Below, piece by piece: positions 3,833-9,762 of a stretch of DNA of 9,762 bases. The notes under the pieces were generated by a model. That model made no database searches and was not told the origin of the DNA. It saw only the letters and a list, made by a program, of their open reading frames with translations. Position 1 is the stretch's first letter; each line of letters begins with the position of its first letter. The DNA is taken from contig URPT01000056.1 in the NCBI GenBank assembly GCA_900549845.1, positions 1 to 9,762 of the forward strand. The letters run 5' to 3'. A program made the position numbers and the translations under genes. Origin of the DNA: an uncultured Veillonella sp. (GTDB lineage Bacteria; Bacillota; Negativicutes; Veillonellales; Veillonellaceae).

Positions 3833-5371
3833 ATGGATCAAAATCGCGTATATTTCTTCGATACAACCCTTCGTGATGGGGAACAAACACCAGGTGTATC
3901 TTTACAAACTCCTGAAAAAATTGAAATTGCGAAAGGCTTAGTACGTCTAGGCATCGACGTAATCGAGGCTGGCTTCCCAGCGGCATCCCCTGGAGATTTT
4001 GAAGCGGTACAAACGATTGCACGCGAAGTCAAAGGTGCAACAATTTGTGCGTTGGCTCGTGCCAATGAAAAGGACGTACAAAAAGCGATTGATTCGTTGA
4101 AAGATGCGGAACGTAGCCGTTTACATGTATTCATTGCTATTTCCGAACTTCATATGGAATATAAATTAAAAATGACTCGCCAAGAGGTATTGGATAAGGT
4201 TAAGTCCGTATTGGCATATGCAAAAGGTAAGGTTGATGAAATCGAGTTCTCCGGTGAAGATGCAGCACGCTCTGATTTAGATTTCGCATGCCAAGTATTT
4301 GGTGTTGCCATTGCTGGTGGTGCAACAATTATTAACGTACCAGATACAGTAGGTTATATGAACCCTAATGAGTTCGGTGATAAAATCCGCTACATTAAAG
4401 AACATACACCAGGCATTGAAAATGCCATAATCTCTGTTCACTGCCATGACGACTTAGGCCTTGCCAATGCGAATACGTTAGCTGCTATTAAAGCAGGTGC
4501 ACGTCAAGTAGAAGGCACAATTAATGGCCTAGGCGAACGGGCTGGTAACGTAGCGATTGAAGAAGTTGTAATGGCTCTTAAAACACGCCATGATTACTTC
4601 GGCGACCTTCAAGTGAACATCGATACAAAACAATTTACGAAAGTATCTAAACTTGTGAGTCGTTTAACAGGTGTTGTAGTTCCTCCAAATAAACCAATCG
4701 TTGGCTCTAATGCCTTTGCTCATGAGTCTGGTATTCACCAACATGGTATGATGAGCAACCCTGAAACGTATGAAATCATGACTCCTGAGTCCGTAGGGGC
4801 TGAAAAAACAGACCTCGTATTGGGTAAACACTCTGGCCGTCATGCCTTTGCTGATCATTTGGCAAAACTTGGTTTCCAATCTTTCACAGAAGAGAAAATC
4901 AACGACCTCTTCGCTAAATTCAAAGAATTGGCAGACCGTAAAAAACAAGTATACGATGATGATATTATTGCGCTTGTCGTAGATAACTTACATCACAAAA
5001 AAGCATTCGAGCTTGTGGCTCAATACTATAAATTAGGTGAAAAAGGTTATGCTTATGCAGACGTACGCCTCATGACACCAGAAGGTGAAAAGGCCGATGC
5101 TGCTGTAGGTGATGGTCCAGTTGACGCATCCCTTAAAGCGGTTGAACGTGTTGTGGGCTTGCCAATCAGCTTAAAAGATTACCAAATCCGTGCTATCACA
5201 GCCGGTAAAGATGCCCTTGGGGAAGCAACCCTTAAGGTAGAATACAACGGTCGCTTGTATCATGGTCGTGGTATCAGCACCGATATCGTTAAATCAAGTG
5301 TAAATGCATATATTAATGCAGTTAACTCAGTATTCCTAGCTATGGAGCTAGAACAACAGGAGGAACAATAA
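3833..5371 (+). CDS. leuA: 2-isopropylmalate synthase
   Basis: LeuA condenses acetyl-CoA with 2-ketoisovalerate, the committed step of leucine synthesis, in the cytoplasm. The 512 residues match the full bacterial type. The catalytic TIM barrel opens with FDTTLRDGEQTPG (R14, D15 metal and substrate binding), followed by the metal-binding HCHDD motif (203-207) and GLGERAGN (233-240). A linker leads to the C-terminal LeuA dimer/regulatory domain (about 375-505), the part that binds leucine for feedback inhibition in this family. I chose the ATG at 3833, with GGTGA (3823-3827) upstream, because it places the barrel start at residue 8; an upstream in-frame ATG at 3779 would add 18 unrelated residues inside the leader and has no ribosome binding site. 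It is the first gene of the operon, under T-box control; leuC starts two bases after it ends. Confidence 0.97.
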   Translation: MDQNRVYFFDTTLRDGEQTPGVSLQTPEKIEIAKGLVRLGIDVIEAGFPAASPGDFEAVQTIAREVKGATICALARANEKDVQKAIDSLKDAERSRLHVFIAISELHMEYKLKMTRQEVLDKVKSVLAYAKGKVDEIEFSGEDAARSDLDFACQVFGVAIAGGATIINVPDTVGYMNPNEFGDKIRYIKEHTPGIENAIISVHCHDDLGLANANTLAAIKAGARQVEGTINGLGERAGNVAIEEVVMALKTRHDYFGDLQVNIDTKQFTKVSKLVSRLTGVVVPPNKPIVGSNAFAHESGIHQHGMMSNPETYEIMTPESVGAEKTDLVLGKHSGRHAFADHLAKLGFQSFTEEKINDLFAKFKELADRKKQVYDDDIIALVVDNLHHKKAFELVAQYYKLGEKGYAYADVRLMTPEGEKADAAVGDGPVDASLKAVERVVGLPISLKDYQIRAITAGKDALGEATLKVEYNGRLYHGRGISTDIVKSSVNAYINAVNSVFLAMELEQQEEQ

Positions 5372-5372
5372 T

Positions 5373-6632
5373 ATGGGTATGACCATTACTGAAAAGAATA
5401 TGGCTCGCCACGCGGGTCTTGATGTTGTAAAACCAGGCCAAATCATTGAATGTCATTTGGACGCGGTATTGATGAACGACATCACATTTCCACCGGCGCG
5501 TAAAGAGTTCTTAAAAATCGGCAAACCTGTATTTGACCGTCATAAAATCTACTTGGTGCCTGACCACTTCACACCAAACAAAGATATTCAATCTGCTACA
5601 CAAGCGAAAGTCATGCGCGATTTCGTACGTGAACATGGCATTACAAACTACTTCGAAGTCGGTAGAATGGGTATTGAGCACGTTATTTTGCCAGAAAAAG
5701 GTCTTATCGGTCCTGGGGAAATGATGATCGGTGCTGACTCCCACACTTGTACATATGGTGCGGTAAATGCATTCTCCACAGGCGTTGGCTCCACTGATGC
5801 AGGCGTTGCTATGGCTGAAGGTAAAACTTGGTTCAAAGTGCCTGAAACAATTAAGGTTGAACTTATCGGTAAACCTAACAAATGGGTAACTGGTAAAGAC
5901 GTAATCCTTGATTTAATCGGCCAAATCGGCGTGGACGGCGCTCGTTACATGGCTCTTGAATTCGGTGGCGACGGCGTACAACACATGACTATGGCTGACC
6001 GTCTTACAATTTGTAACATGGCTATCGAAGCTGGCGGTAAATGTGGCGTATTCCCTTACGATGAAATTACTGAAGAATACATCAAAGGCCGCGTAAATCG
6101 TCCTGTAGAACCTATTAATCCTGATCCTGATGCAGTATATGCCCAAACAATTACAATTGACTTGTCCAAATTGCAACCAGTGGTAGCATTCCCTCACTTG
6201 CCATCCAATACACATTACATCAACGAAATCGACAAAGATATTAAAATCGACCAAGTTATCATCGGTTCTTGTACAAATGGCCGTTACGAAGACTTGGTAG
6301 CAGCTGCAGAAATCTTCAAAGGTCGCAAAGTAGCTCCATTCGTTCGTTGTATCGTGATCCCTGGTTCCCAAGATGTATACGACCAAGCTATGAAAGATGG
6401 TTTGTTAGACATCTTCATTCAAGCTGACTGCGCAGTGTCCACGCCAACATGTGGTCCTTGCCTAGGCGGTTACATGGGTATCATGGCTGAAGGGGAACGC
6501 ACAGTTTCCACAACAAACCGTAACTTCCGTGGTCGTATGGGTCACGTTGATTCTGAAGTATATTTGGCAAGCCCTTACGTGGCGGCAGCAAGTGCTGTAT
6601 TAGGCCGCATTGCAGGCCCTGAGGAGGTTTAA
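5373..6632 (+). CDS. leuC: 3-isopropylmalate dehydratase large subunit
   Basis: LeuC and LeuD together form the isopropylmalate isomerase, which converts 2-isopropylmalate to 3-isopropylmalate by dehydration and rehydration on a [4Fe-4S] cluster. The 419 residues fit the shorter archaeal/clostridial LeuC type rather than the roughly 465-residue enterobacterial type. The three cluster ligands are visible: C300 in GSCTNG, and C360 and C363 in PTCGPCLGG. GADSHTCTYGAVNAFSTGVGS carries the conserved active-site histidine of the aconitase fold. AGGAGGA (5358-5364) lies within the end of leuA, and the gap to leuA is one base, so translation is probably coupled. A second ATG two codons in (5379) is farther from the ribosome binding site and less likely. 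Confidence 0.97.
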   Translation: MGMTITEKNMARHAGLDVVKPGQIIECHLDAVLMNDITFPPARKEFLKIGKPVFDRHKIYLVPDHFTPNKDIQSATQAKVMRDFVREHGITNYFEVGRMGIEHVILPEKGLIGPGEMMIGADSHTCTYGAVNAFSTGVGSTDAGVAMAEGKTWFKVPETIKVELIGKPNKWVTGKDVILDLIGQIGVDGARYMALEFGGDGVQHMTMADRLTICNMAIEAGGKCGVFPYDEITEEYIKGRVNRPVEPINPDPDAVYAQTITIDLSKLQPVVAFPHLPSNTHYINEIDKDIKIDQVIIGSCTNGRYEDLVAAAEIFKGRKVAPFVRCIVIPGSQDVYDQAMKDGLLDIFIQADCAVSTPTCGPCLGGYMGIMAEGERTVSTTNRNFRGRMGHVDSEVYLASPYVAAASAVLGRIAGPEEV

Positions 6633-6633
6633 T

Positions 6634-7125
6634 ATGGATTTTGAAAGCAAAAAAATCTGGCGCTACGGCGACGATGTAGATACAGACGTAATCATTCCGG
6701 CTCGTTACTTGGCTATTGCTGACTGGAATGAATTGGCTGAACATGCGATGGAAGATATTGATACTACTTTCGCGCCAAATGTGAAAGCTGGCGAAATCAT
6801 GGTAGCTGGCAAAAACTTTGGTTGTGGTTCCTCTCGTGAACATGCACCAGGCGTTATCAAAGCGAAAGGCGTGCCTGTTATCGTAGCACACTCCTTTGCA
6901 CGTATCTTCTTCCGTAATGCTATCAACATCGGTTTGCCTGTAATTGAAATCGGTGAACAAGTTGATTGTATTGATGCAGGCGATGCTATCGGCGTAGACT
7001 TGTCTAAAGGTATCGTGTACAACTTGACTAAAAACGAACAATACCAAGGCACTGAATTGCCACAATTCATTCAAGACATTGCGGCAGCAGGCGGTCTTGT
7101 GAACTTTGCGAAAAACCGCAAGTAA
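6634..7125 (+). CDS. leuD: 3-isopropylmalate dehydratase small subunit
   Basis: This is the swivelling small subunit that closes over the LeuC active site. The 163 residues match the archaeal/clostridial short form, the expected partner of the short LeuC. YGDDVDTDVIIPARY (11-25) and GKNFGCGSSREHAP (59-72) are family hallmarks; the latter loop contacts substrate. The ATG at 6634 is preceded by GAGGAGG (6621-6627), which lies inside the last codons of leuC. The genes are separated by one base, so the two subunits are likely made in step. An upstream in-frame reading would overlap leuC and add residues with no match to the family. Confidence 0.96.
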   Translation: MDFESKKIWRYGDDVDTDVIIPARYLAIADWNELAEHAMEDIDTTFAPNVKAGEIMVAGKNFGCGSSREHAPGVIKAKGVPVIVAHSFARIFFRNAINIGLPVIEIGEQVDCIDAGDAIGVDLSKGIVYNLTKNEQYQGTELPQFIQDIAAAGGLVNFAKNRK

Positions 7126-7152
7126 GGGTTTACTATATATTGGAGAGGTAAT

Positions 7153-8223
7153 ATGAGCGAAAAGAATATCGTATTGATCCCTGGTGATGGTATCGGTACT
7201 GAGATTATTGCTGCAGCGAAGGCTGTGTGTGATGTGGCTTTTGAGAAAGCCGGTGTAAAGGTTAATTGGATTGATAAAAAAGCGGGCGGTGCGTCTATTG
7301 ATGCATACGGAGTGCCTTTAACTGAGGATACTATCGAGGCTTGTAAAGCTGCTGATGCTGTATTGCTAGGTGCTGTAGGTGGCCCTAAATGGGATAATGT
7401 AGATCCTTCTATCCGTCCTGAAAAAGCAATCCTTGGCCTTCGTAAGGAGCTTGGTTTGTTCTGTAACTTGCGTCCTGTAAAAATCTATCCTTCTTTGCAA
7501 GAGTATTCCCCACTTAAAAAGGAACTCGTGCAAGATGTAGATTTCGTTATCGTTCGTGAGTTGACTGGTGGTATTTACTTCGGTGAACGCGAAGAGGCAC
7601 AAGGTGAAGGTGCTAACGAGTTCGCTTGGGATAAAGAAACTTACAGCCGTTATGAAGTAGAACGCATCATGGACATCGCTATGGAAACAGCTCGTAAACG
7701 TAACAAAAAGGTTGTATCCGTAGATAAAGCAAATGTATTGGCATCTTCTCGTTTGTGGCGTAAAATCGCTCAAGAGAAAGCGGCAGCTAATCCAGATATC
7801 GCAACAGATTACTTCTATGTGGATAATACAGCGATGCAACTCGTTGTAAATCCTGCACAATTCGACGTTATCGTGACAACAAACTTGTTCGGCGACATCT
7901 TGTCTGACGAAGGCGCTGTTATCTCCGGTTCCATCGGGCTTTTACCATCTGCATCCATGGGTACAGGCACAGCATTGTACGAGCCAATCCACGGTTCCGC
8001 ACCAGACATCATGGGCCAAAACTTGGCGAACCCATTGGGCACAATCTTGTCCGCAGCTATGATGTGCCGTCATTCCCTTGATTTACCTCAAGTGGCTGAC
8101 GCTATTGAAAAAGCTGTTGAACAAGTGCTCGTTGATGGTTACCGTACAGGCGATATCTACCGTGAAGGTTTAAAACGCGTAGGTACCACAGAAATGGCGC
8201 AAGCTGTTATCGAACGTCTTTAA
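7153..8223 (+). CDS. leuB: 3-isopropylmalate dehydrogenase
   Basis: LeuB oxidises 3-isopropylmalate with NAD+, and loss of CO2 gives 2-ketoisocaproate, the direct precursor of leucine. The 356 residues are full length. Visible motifs are GDGIG (11-15), GAVGGPKW (73-80), substrate-binding arginines in LGLRKEL (R97), NLRPV (R107) and VRELTGGIYFG (R135, Y142), catalytic K192 in VDKANV, and metal-binding aspartates in YVDNTA (D224) and FGDILSDEG (D248, D252). EPIHGSAPDI (277-286) is the NAD-binding loop typical of this enzyme rather than of isocitrate dehydrogenase. GGAGAGG (7142-7148) precedes the ATG. It is the last gene of the operon, 27 bases after leuD and just before a terminator. Confidence 0.97.
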   Translation: MSEKNIVLIPGDGIGTEIIAAAKAVCDVAFEKAGVKVNWIDKKAGGASIDAYGVPLTEDTIEACKAADAVLLGAVGGPKWDNVDPSIRPEKAILGLRKELGLFCNLRPVKIYPSLQEYSPLKKELVQDVDFVIVRELTGGIYFGEREEAQGEGANEFAWDKETYSRYEVERIMDIAMETARKRNKKVVSVDKANVLASSRLWRKIAQEKAAANPDIATDYFYVDNTAMQLVVNPAQFDVIVTTNLFGDILSDEGAVISGSIGLLPSASMGTGTALYEPIHGSAPDIMGQNLANPLGTILSAAMMCRHSLDLPQVADAIEKAVEQVLVDGYRTGDIYREGLKRVGTTEMAQAVIERL

Positions 8224-8237
8224 TACTAAAAAATAAG

Positions 8238-8265
8238 AGAGAGGGAGAAGGTCCCTCTCTTTTTT
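8238..8265 (+). terminator. leu operon terminator
   Basis: AGAGAGGGA (8238-8246) pairs perfectly with TCCCTCTCT (8252-8260) around a GAAGG loop, followed by TTTTT (8261-8265). It lies 14 bases after the leuB stop codon and only 15 bases before the next gene. Confidence 0.93.
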
Positions 8266-8280
8266 CGAGCGGGAGGGGTT

Positions 8281-8610
8281 ATGTTACCATATGTTCTTCT
8301 AGCCTTATCTATAGGGCTAGAGTTGTTTGCAACGACCATGCTAAAAGCATCTGACGGATTTACGAGACCGTTGCAGACCATTGCGTGTGCGCTTGGGTAC
8401 ATAGGGTCGTTTTATACGTTAACCCATGTGTTGAAATATATTCCGCTGAGCGTTACCTATGCTACATGGTCTGGCGTGGGGCTTGTTGTGACGACATTGA
8501 TTTCTGTCTTTATCTTTCACGAAGGCATTAATATTTACACTGTGCTAGGTATTGCTTTAATCGTAGTAGGCGTAGTGATCCTTAATTTGTGGGGAAATGT
8601 AGGACACTAG
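8281..8610 (+). CDS. Small multidrug resistance (SMR) efflux protein, Qac/EmrE type
   Basis: The product has 109 residues and four membrane helices and acts as a proton-coupled dual-topology dimer exporting cationic compounds in this family. Residues match EmrE position for position: E14, the essential proton- and drug-binding glutamate; Y40; Y60; W63 in YATWSGVG. KASDGFTR (22-29) is the conserved loop after helix 1. The YAxWSGVG form and lack of Gdx-type residues favour the Qac subtype over guanidinium exporters, but the substrate cannot be read from sequence. GGGAGG (8271-8276) precedes the ATG. It starts 15 bases after the leu terminator with no separate promoter visible, so transcription may depend on readthrough. 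It is probably co-transcribed with the transporter component 23 bases downstream. Confidence 0.92.
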   Translation: MLPYVLLALSIGLELFATTMLKASDGFTRPLQTIACALGYIGSFYTLTHVLKYIPLSVTYATWSGVGLVVTTLISVFIFHEGINIYTVLGIALIVVGVVILNLWGNVGH

Positions 8611-8633
8611 ATATATTAACTAAGGAGGCCTTT

Positions 8634-9173
8634 ATGAATTCTTCGATGTATCGAAATCTAACCATTACTGCTTTGTTGATGGCATTAGCCATCATGATTC
8701 CTATTATGATGCCTCTGAAAGTTGTCATTCCCCCGGCTTCGTATACGTTGGCCAGTCATGTGCCTATATTCCTAGCCATGTTCTTGTCCCGTAAGATGGC
8801 TGCTTGTGTTGTTATCGGCTCTACGCTAGGTTTCTTTGTAGCTGGCTTTCCTATCGTTATCGTTATGCGCGCTGCCTCTCATATCATCTTTGCCTTGATG
8901 GGTGCTTATTATATTAAACACCATCCAGGTGTATTAACAGGGGCGTTATCTTTCGCTGCATTTAACCTTGTCTGTGCCATTATTCACGCCATTGGTGAAG
9001 TGCTTGCGTGTCTATTATTCTATACGACAACTACGATACCGAATATCGATCTAATTTATGTCGTATTCGTTCTAGTAGGCGGCGGTACTATCGTTCATAG
9101 CATGGTTGATGGATATATTGCGTTATATATCTATAAAGCAATTCCAGGATTATCTAAGCCTGAGAATAAATAA
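8634..9173 (+). CDS. niaX: ECF transporter substrate-binding component, NiaX-like (niacin)
   Basis: The product has 179 residues with about six hydrophobic segments, the size and layout of an S component that captures a vitamin for an energy-coupling factor transporter; the shared EcfA/EcfT energising module is not in this window. The segments LTITALLMALAIMIPIMMPL, PPASYTLASHVPIFLAMFLS, GFPIVIVMRAASHIIFAL and a central TLGF match the NiaX pattern as I recall it from Streptococcus, where the substrate is niacin. The specificity call is therefore moderate. I chose the ATG at 8634 because AAGGAGG (8622-8628) sits five bases upstream; a longer reading from 8589 would overlap the SMR gene. The C-terminal tail has a diverged copy just downstream (9191-9214). 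Confidence 0.75.
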   Translation: MNSSMYRNLTITALLMALAIMIPIMMPLKVVIPPASYTLASHVPIFLAMFLSRKMAACVVIGSTLGFFVAGFPIVIVMRAASHIIFALMGAYYIKHHPGVLTGALSFAAFNLVCAIIHAIGEVLACLLFYTTTTIPNIDLIYVVFVLVGGGTIVHSMVDGYIALYIYKAIPGLSKPENK

Positions 9174-9214
9174 TAGGACGTTATCCTAGCTTATCTAAGC
9201 TAGATAATAAACAA
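9150..9214 (+). repeat. Direct duplication of the niaX 3' end
   Basis: Bases 9150-9173 (the last codons and stop of niaX) and 9191-9214 match at 20 of 24 positions, both beginning TTATCTAAGC. The copies are offset by 41 bases. Confidence 0.7.
9181..9207. repeat. Near-perfect inverted repeat after niaX
   Basis: TTATC-CTAGCTTA (9181-9193) is the reverse complement of TAAGCTAG-ATAA (9196-9207) except for one bulged C, giving about 12 pairs with a very tight turn. No T-tract follows, so it is not a terminator by itself. Confidence 0.6.
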
Positions 9215-9241
9215 CCTGCTATTAAAACTGCATATGCTCGT

Positions 9242-9306
9242 AACCACTCATAGGAAATTTATTGTACGCTAATGTATAGAATTTGATTACCCATGAGTGG
9301 TTTTTT
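9242..9306 (+). terminator. Long-loop intrinsic terminator after niaX
   Basis: AACCACTCAT (9242-9251) pairs with ATGAGTGGTT (9293-9302), with T at 9301-9306. The 41-base interior can extend the stem with GG (9253-9254) / CC (9290-9291) and AAATT (9255-9259) / AATTT (9280-9284). It probably ends the SMR-niaX transcript; the large, structured interior is unusual. Confidence 0.75.
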
Positions 9307-9342
9307 AGAATAATTATCAAATCTGTACCTACAGATACAGAC

Positions 9343-9380
9343 TTAACTATGCGATATGGTTATAATAAAACCATAGTTAA
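9343..9380. repeat. Inverted repeat with two alternative stems
   Basis: TTAACTATG (9343-9351) pairs with CATAGTTAA (9372-9380). Alternatively TATGGTT (9355-9361) pairs with AACCATA (9369-9375). The two stems share CATA, so they compete. Confidence 0.6.
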
Positions 9381-9401
9381 TGACCGAGTTGTGATATATG
9401 C

Positions 9402-9424
9402 ATAGGTACATAGATAGGTACATA
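9402..9424. repeat. Tandem 11-bp direct repeat, 12-bp period
   Basis: ATAGGTACATA occurs at 9402-9412 and again at 9414-9424 without mismatch, separated by one G. The period is close to one helical turn, as for paired sites of a DNA-binding protein. Confidence 0.65.
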
Positions 9425-9459
9425 TACACAGATGCCACATAGGCCATACATATTGTTAA

Positions 9460-9478
9460 TTGTGAAAGACTTTCACAA
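9460..9478. promoter_or_regulatory. 19-bp palindromic operator candidate before the flavodiiron gene
   Basis: TTGTGAAAGACTTTCACAA is a perfect 9+1+9 palindrome ending 17 bases before the ATG. Its half-sites TTGTGAA/TTCACAA are those of Rex, and TGTGA/TCACA those of Crp/Fnr proteins, but the spacing is one base longer than the usual site of either. Position close to the start codon suggests a repressor site. Confidence 0.65.
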
Positions 9479-9495
9479 GAATTATGGAGGTTATT

Positions 9496-9762
9496 ATGAG
9501 AAAGCATATAAAAAATAACGTATCTTGGGTTGGTAAAATTGACTGGGAATTACAAGAGTTCCACGGTTCAGATTACAGTATTAATAACGGTTCTAGCCAA
9601 AACGCATACTTGATTGAAGAGGAAAAGACAGTCCTCATCGATACTGTGTGGAAACCTCATTCCACAGAATTTATTGATAACTTGGAATCTGAAATTGATT
9701 TAAACAAGATTGATTTCATCGTATGTAACCACGGCGAAGTCGATCACAGTGGGTCCTTGCCT
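9496..9762 (+). CDS. FprA-type flavodiiron protein (5' part, runs off the window)
   Basis: The first 89 codons of a flavodiiron protein are present, with TGGAGG (9485-9490) five bases before the ATG. The family has an N-terminal metallo-beta-lactamase-like domain with a di-iron centre and a C-terminal flavodoxin domain, and reduces O2 to water and/or NO to N2O in the cytoplasm of anaerobes. The start VSWVGKIDWELQEFHG, the segment GSSQNAYLIEEEKTVLIDTV, and the iron-ligand motif NHGEVDHSG are diagnostic; the ligands fall at H79, E81, D83 and H84, the positions seen in this family. The remaining ligands and the flavodoxin domain lie beyond the window, so any extra rubredoxin domain or the O2/NO preference cannot be judged. 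The palindrome just upstream suggests redox- or stress-dependent control. Confidence 0.93.
   Translation, partial: MRKHIKNNVSWVGKIDWELQEFHGSDYSINNGSSQNAYLIEEEKTVLIDTVWKPHSTEFIDNLESEIDLNKIDFIVCNHGEVDHSGSLP

Larger units (their letters stand above)
9174..9495. other. Structured intergenic region upstream of the flavodiiron gene
   Basis: This 322-base gap contains the niaX tail copy, the 9181 hairpin, the terminator at 9242-9306, ATCTGT/ACAGAT (9321-9326, 9331-9336), a 9-bp inverted repeat at 9343-9380, a tandem repeat at 9402-9424 and the palindrome at 9460-9478. No coding region is visible, and I could not identify a convincing promoter for the downstream gene. Confidence 0.6.

Noticed and set aside
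4664..4948. Minus-strand open frames inside leuA, and similar ones inside leuC, leuD and leuB
   Set aside because: They lie opposite highly conserved coding sequence, have no ribosome binding sites and encode low-complexity Cys/His/Phe-rich shadows.
9460..9478. CcpA cre site or canonical Rex site
   Set aside because: TGAAAGACTTTCA lacks the central CG of a cre site and is 13 rather than 14 bases. The Rex spacing is off by one, so neither name was used as the call.
1..9762. CRISPR array, insertion sequence, rRNA or tRNA genes
   Set aside because: No regularly spaced repeats, transposase-like frames, cloverleaf folds or rRNA segments were seen on either strand.

Overview
The window looks like chromosome of a low-GC Negativicutes anaerobe, most likely Veillonella or a close relative. 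This rests on the AT-rich intergenic DNA, Firmicutes-type Shine-Dalgarno sequences, a leucine T-box leader, the small archaeal/clostridial-type LeuC and LeuD subunits, and a flavodiiron protein gene at the right edge. The genus is an inference from these features, not from an alignment.

Layout. Positions 1-124 hold the tail of an unidentified plus-strand gene and a bidirectional terminator shared with a minus-strand gene (138-485) for a small protein ending in a CDCPGC motif. Positions 534-3352 are an AT-rich accessory stretch. It holds three small exported proteins (831-1265, 1290-1847, 1925-2557), a compact locus at about 2595-2872 that looks like a type I toxin-antitoxin module, and an unrecognised cytoplasmic protein (2945-3352).

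The core of the window is a leucine biosynthesis operon, leuA-leuC-leuD-leuB (3833-8223). It is driven by a near-consensus promoter (3405-3434) and controlled by a T-box riboswitch (about 3441-3684) with a CTC (Leu) specifier and a strong terminator. LeuA condenses 2-ketoisovalerate with acetyl-CoA, LeuC and LeuD isomerise 2-isopropylmalate, and LeuB oxidatively decarboxylates the product to the leucine keto acid. A terminator at 8238-8265 ends the operon. Two membrane proteins follow: an SMR (Qac/EmrE-type) efflux pump and a NiaX-like ECF substrate-binding component. A long-loop terminator and a structured intergenic region come next, then the first 89 codons of an FprA-type flavodiiron protein preceded by a 19-bp palindrome that is a likely operator.

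The most interesting item is the 2595-2872 locus. A 25-residue hydrophobic peptide on the minus strand has a near-perfect Shine-Dalgarno sequence buried in a 7-bp hairpin with a GCGA tetraloop. It ends 11 bases before a large hairpin shared with a convergent plus-strand RNA. The predicted 5' ends of the two convergent RNAs are near-copies of each other. All structural statements come from reading the sequence by eye; no folding or database search was run.
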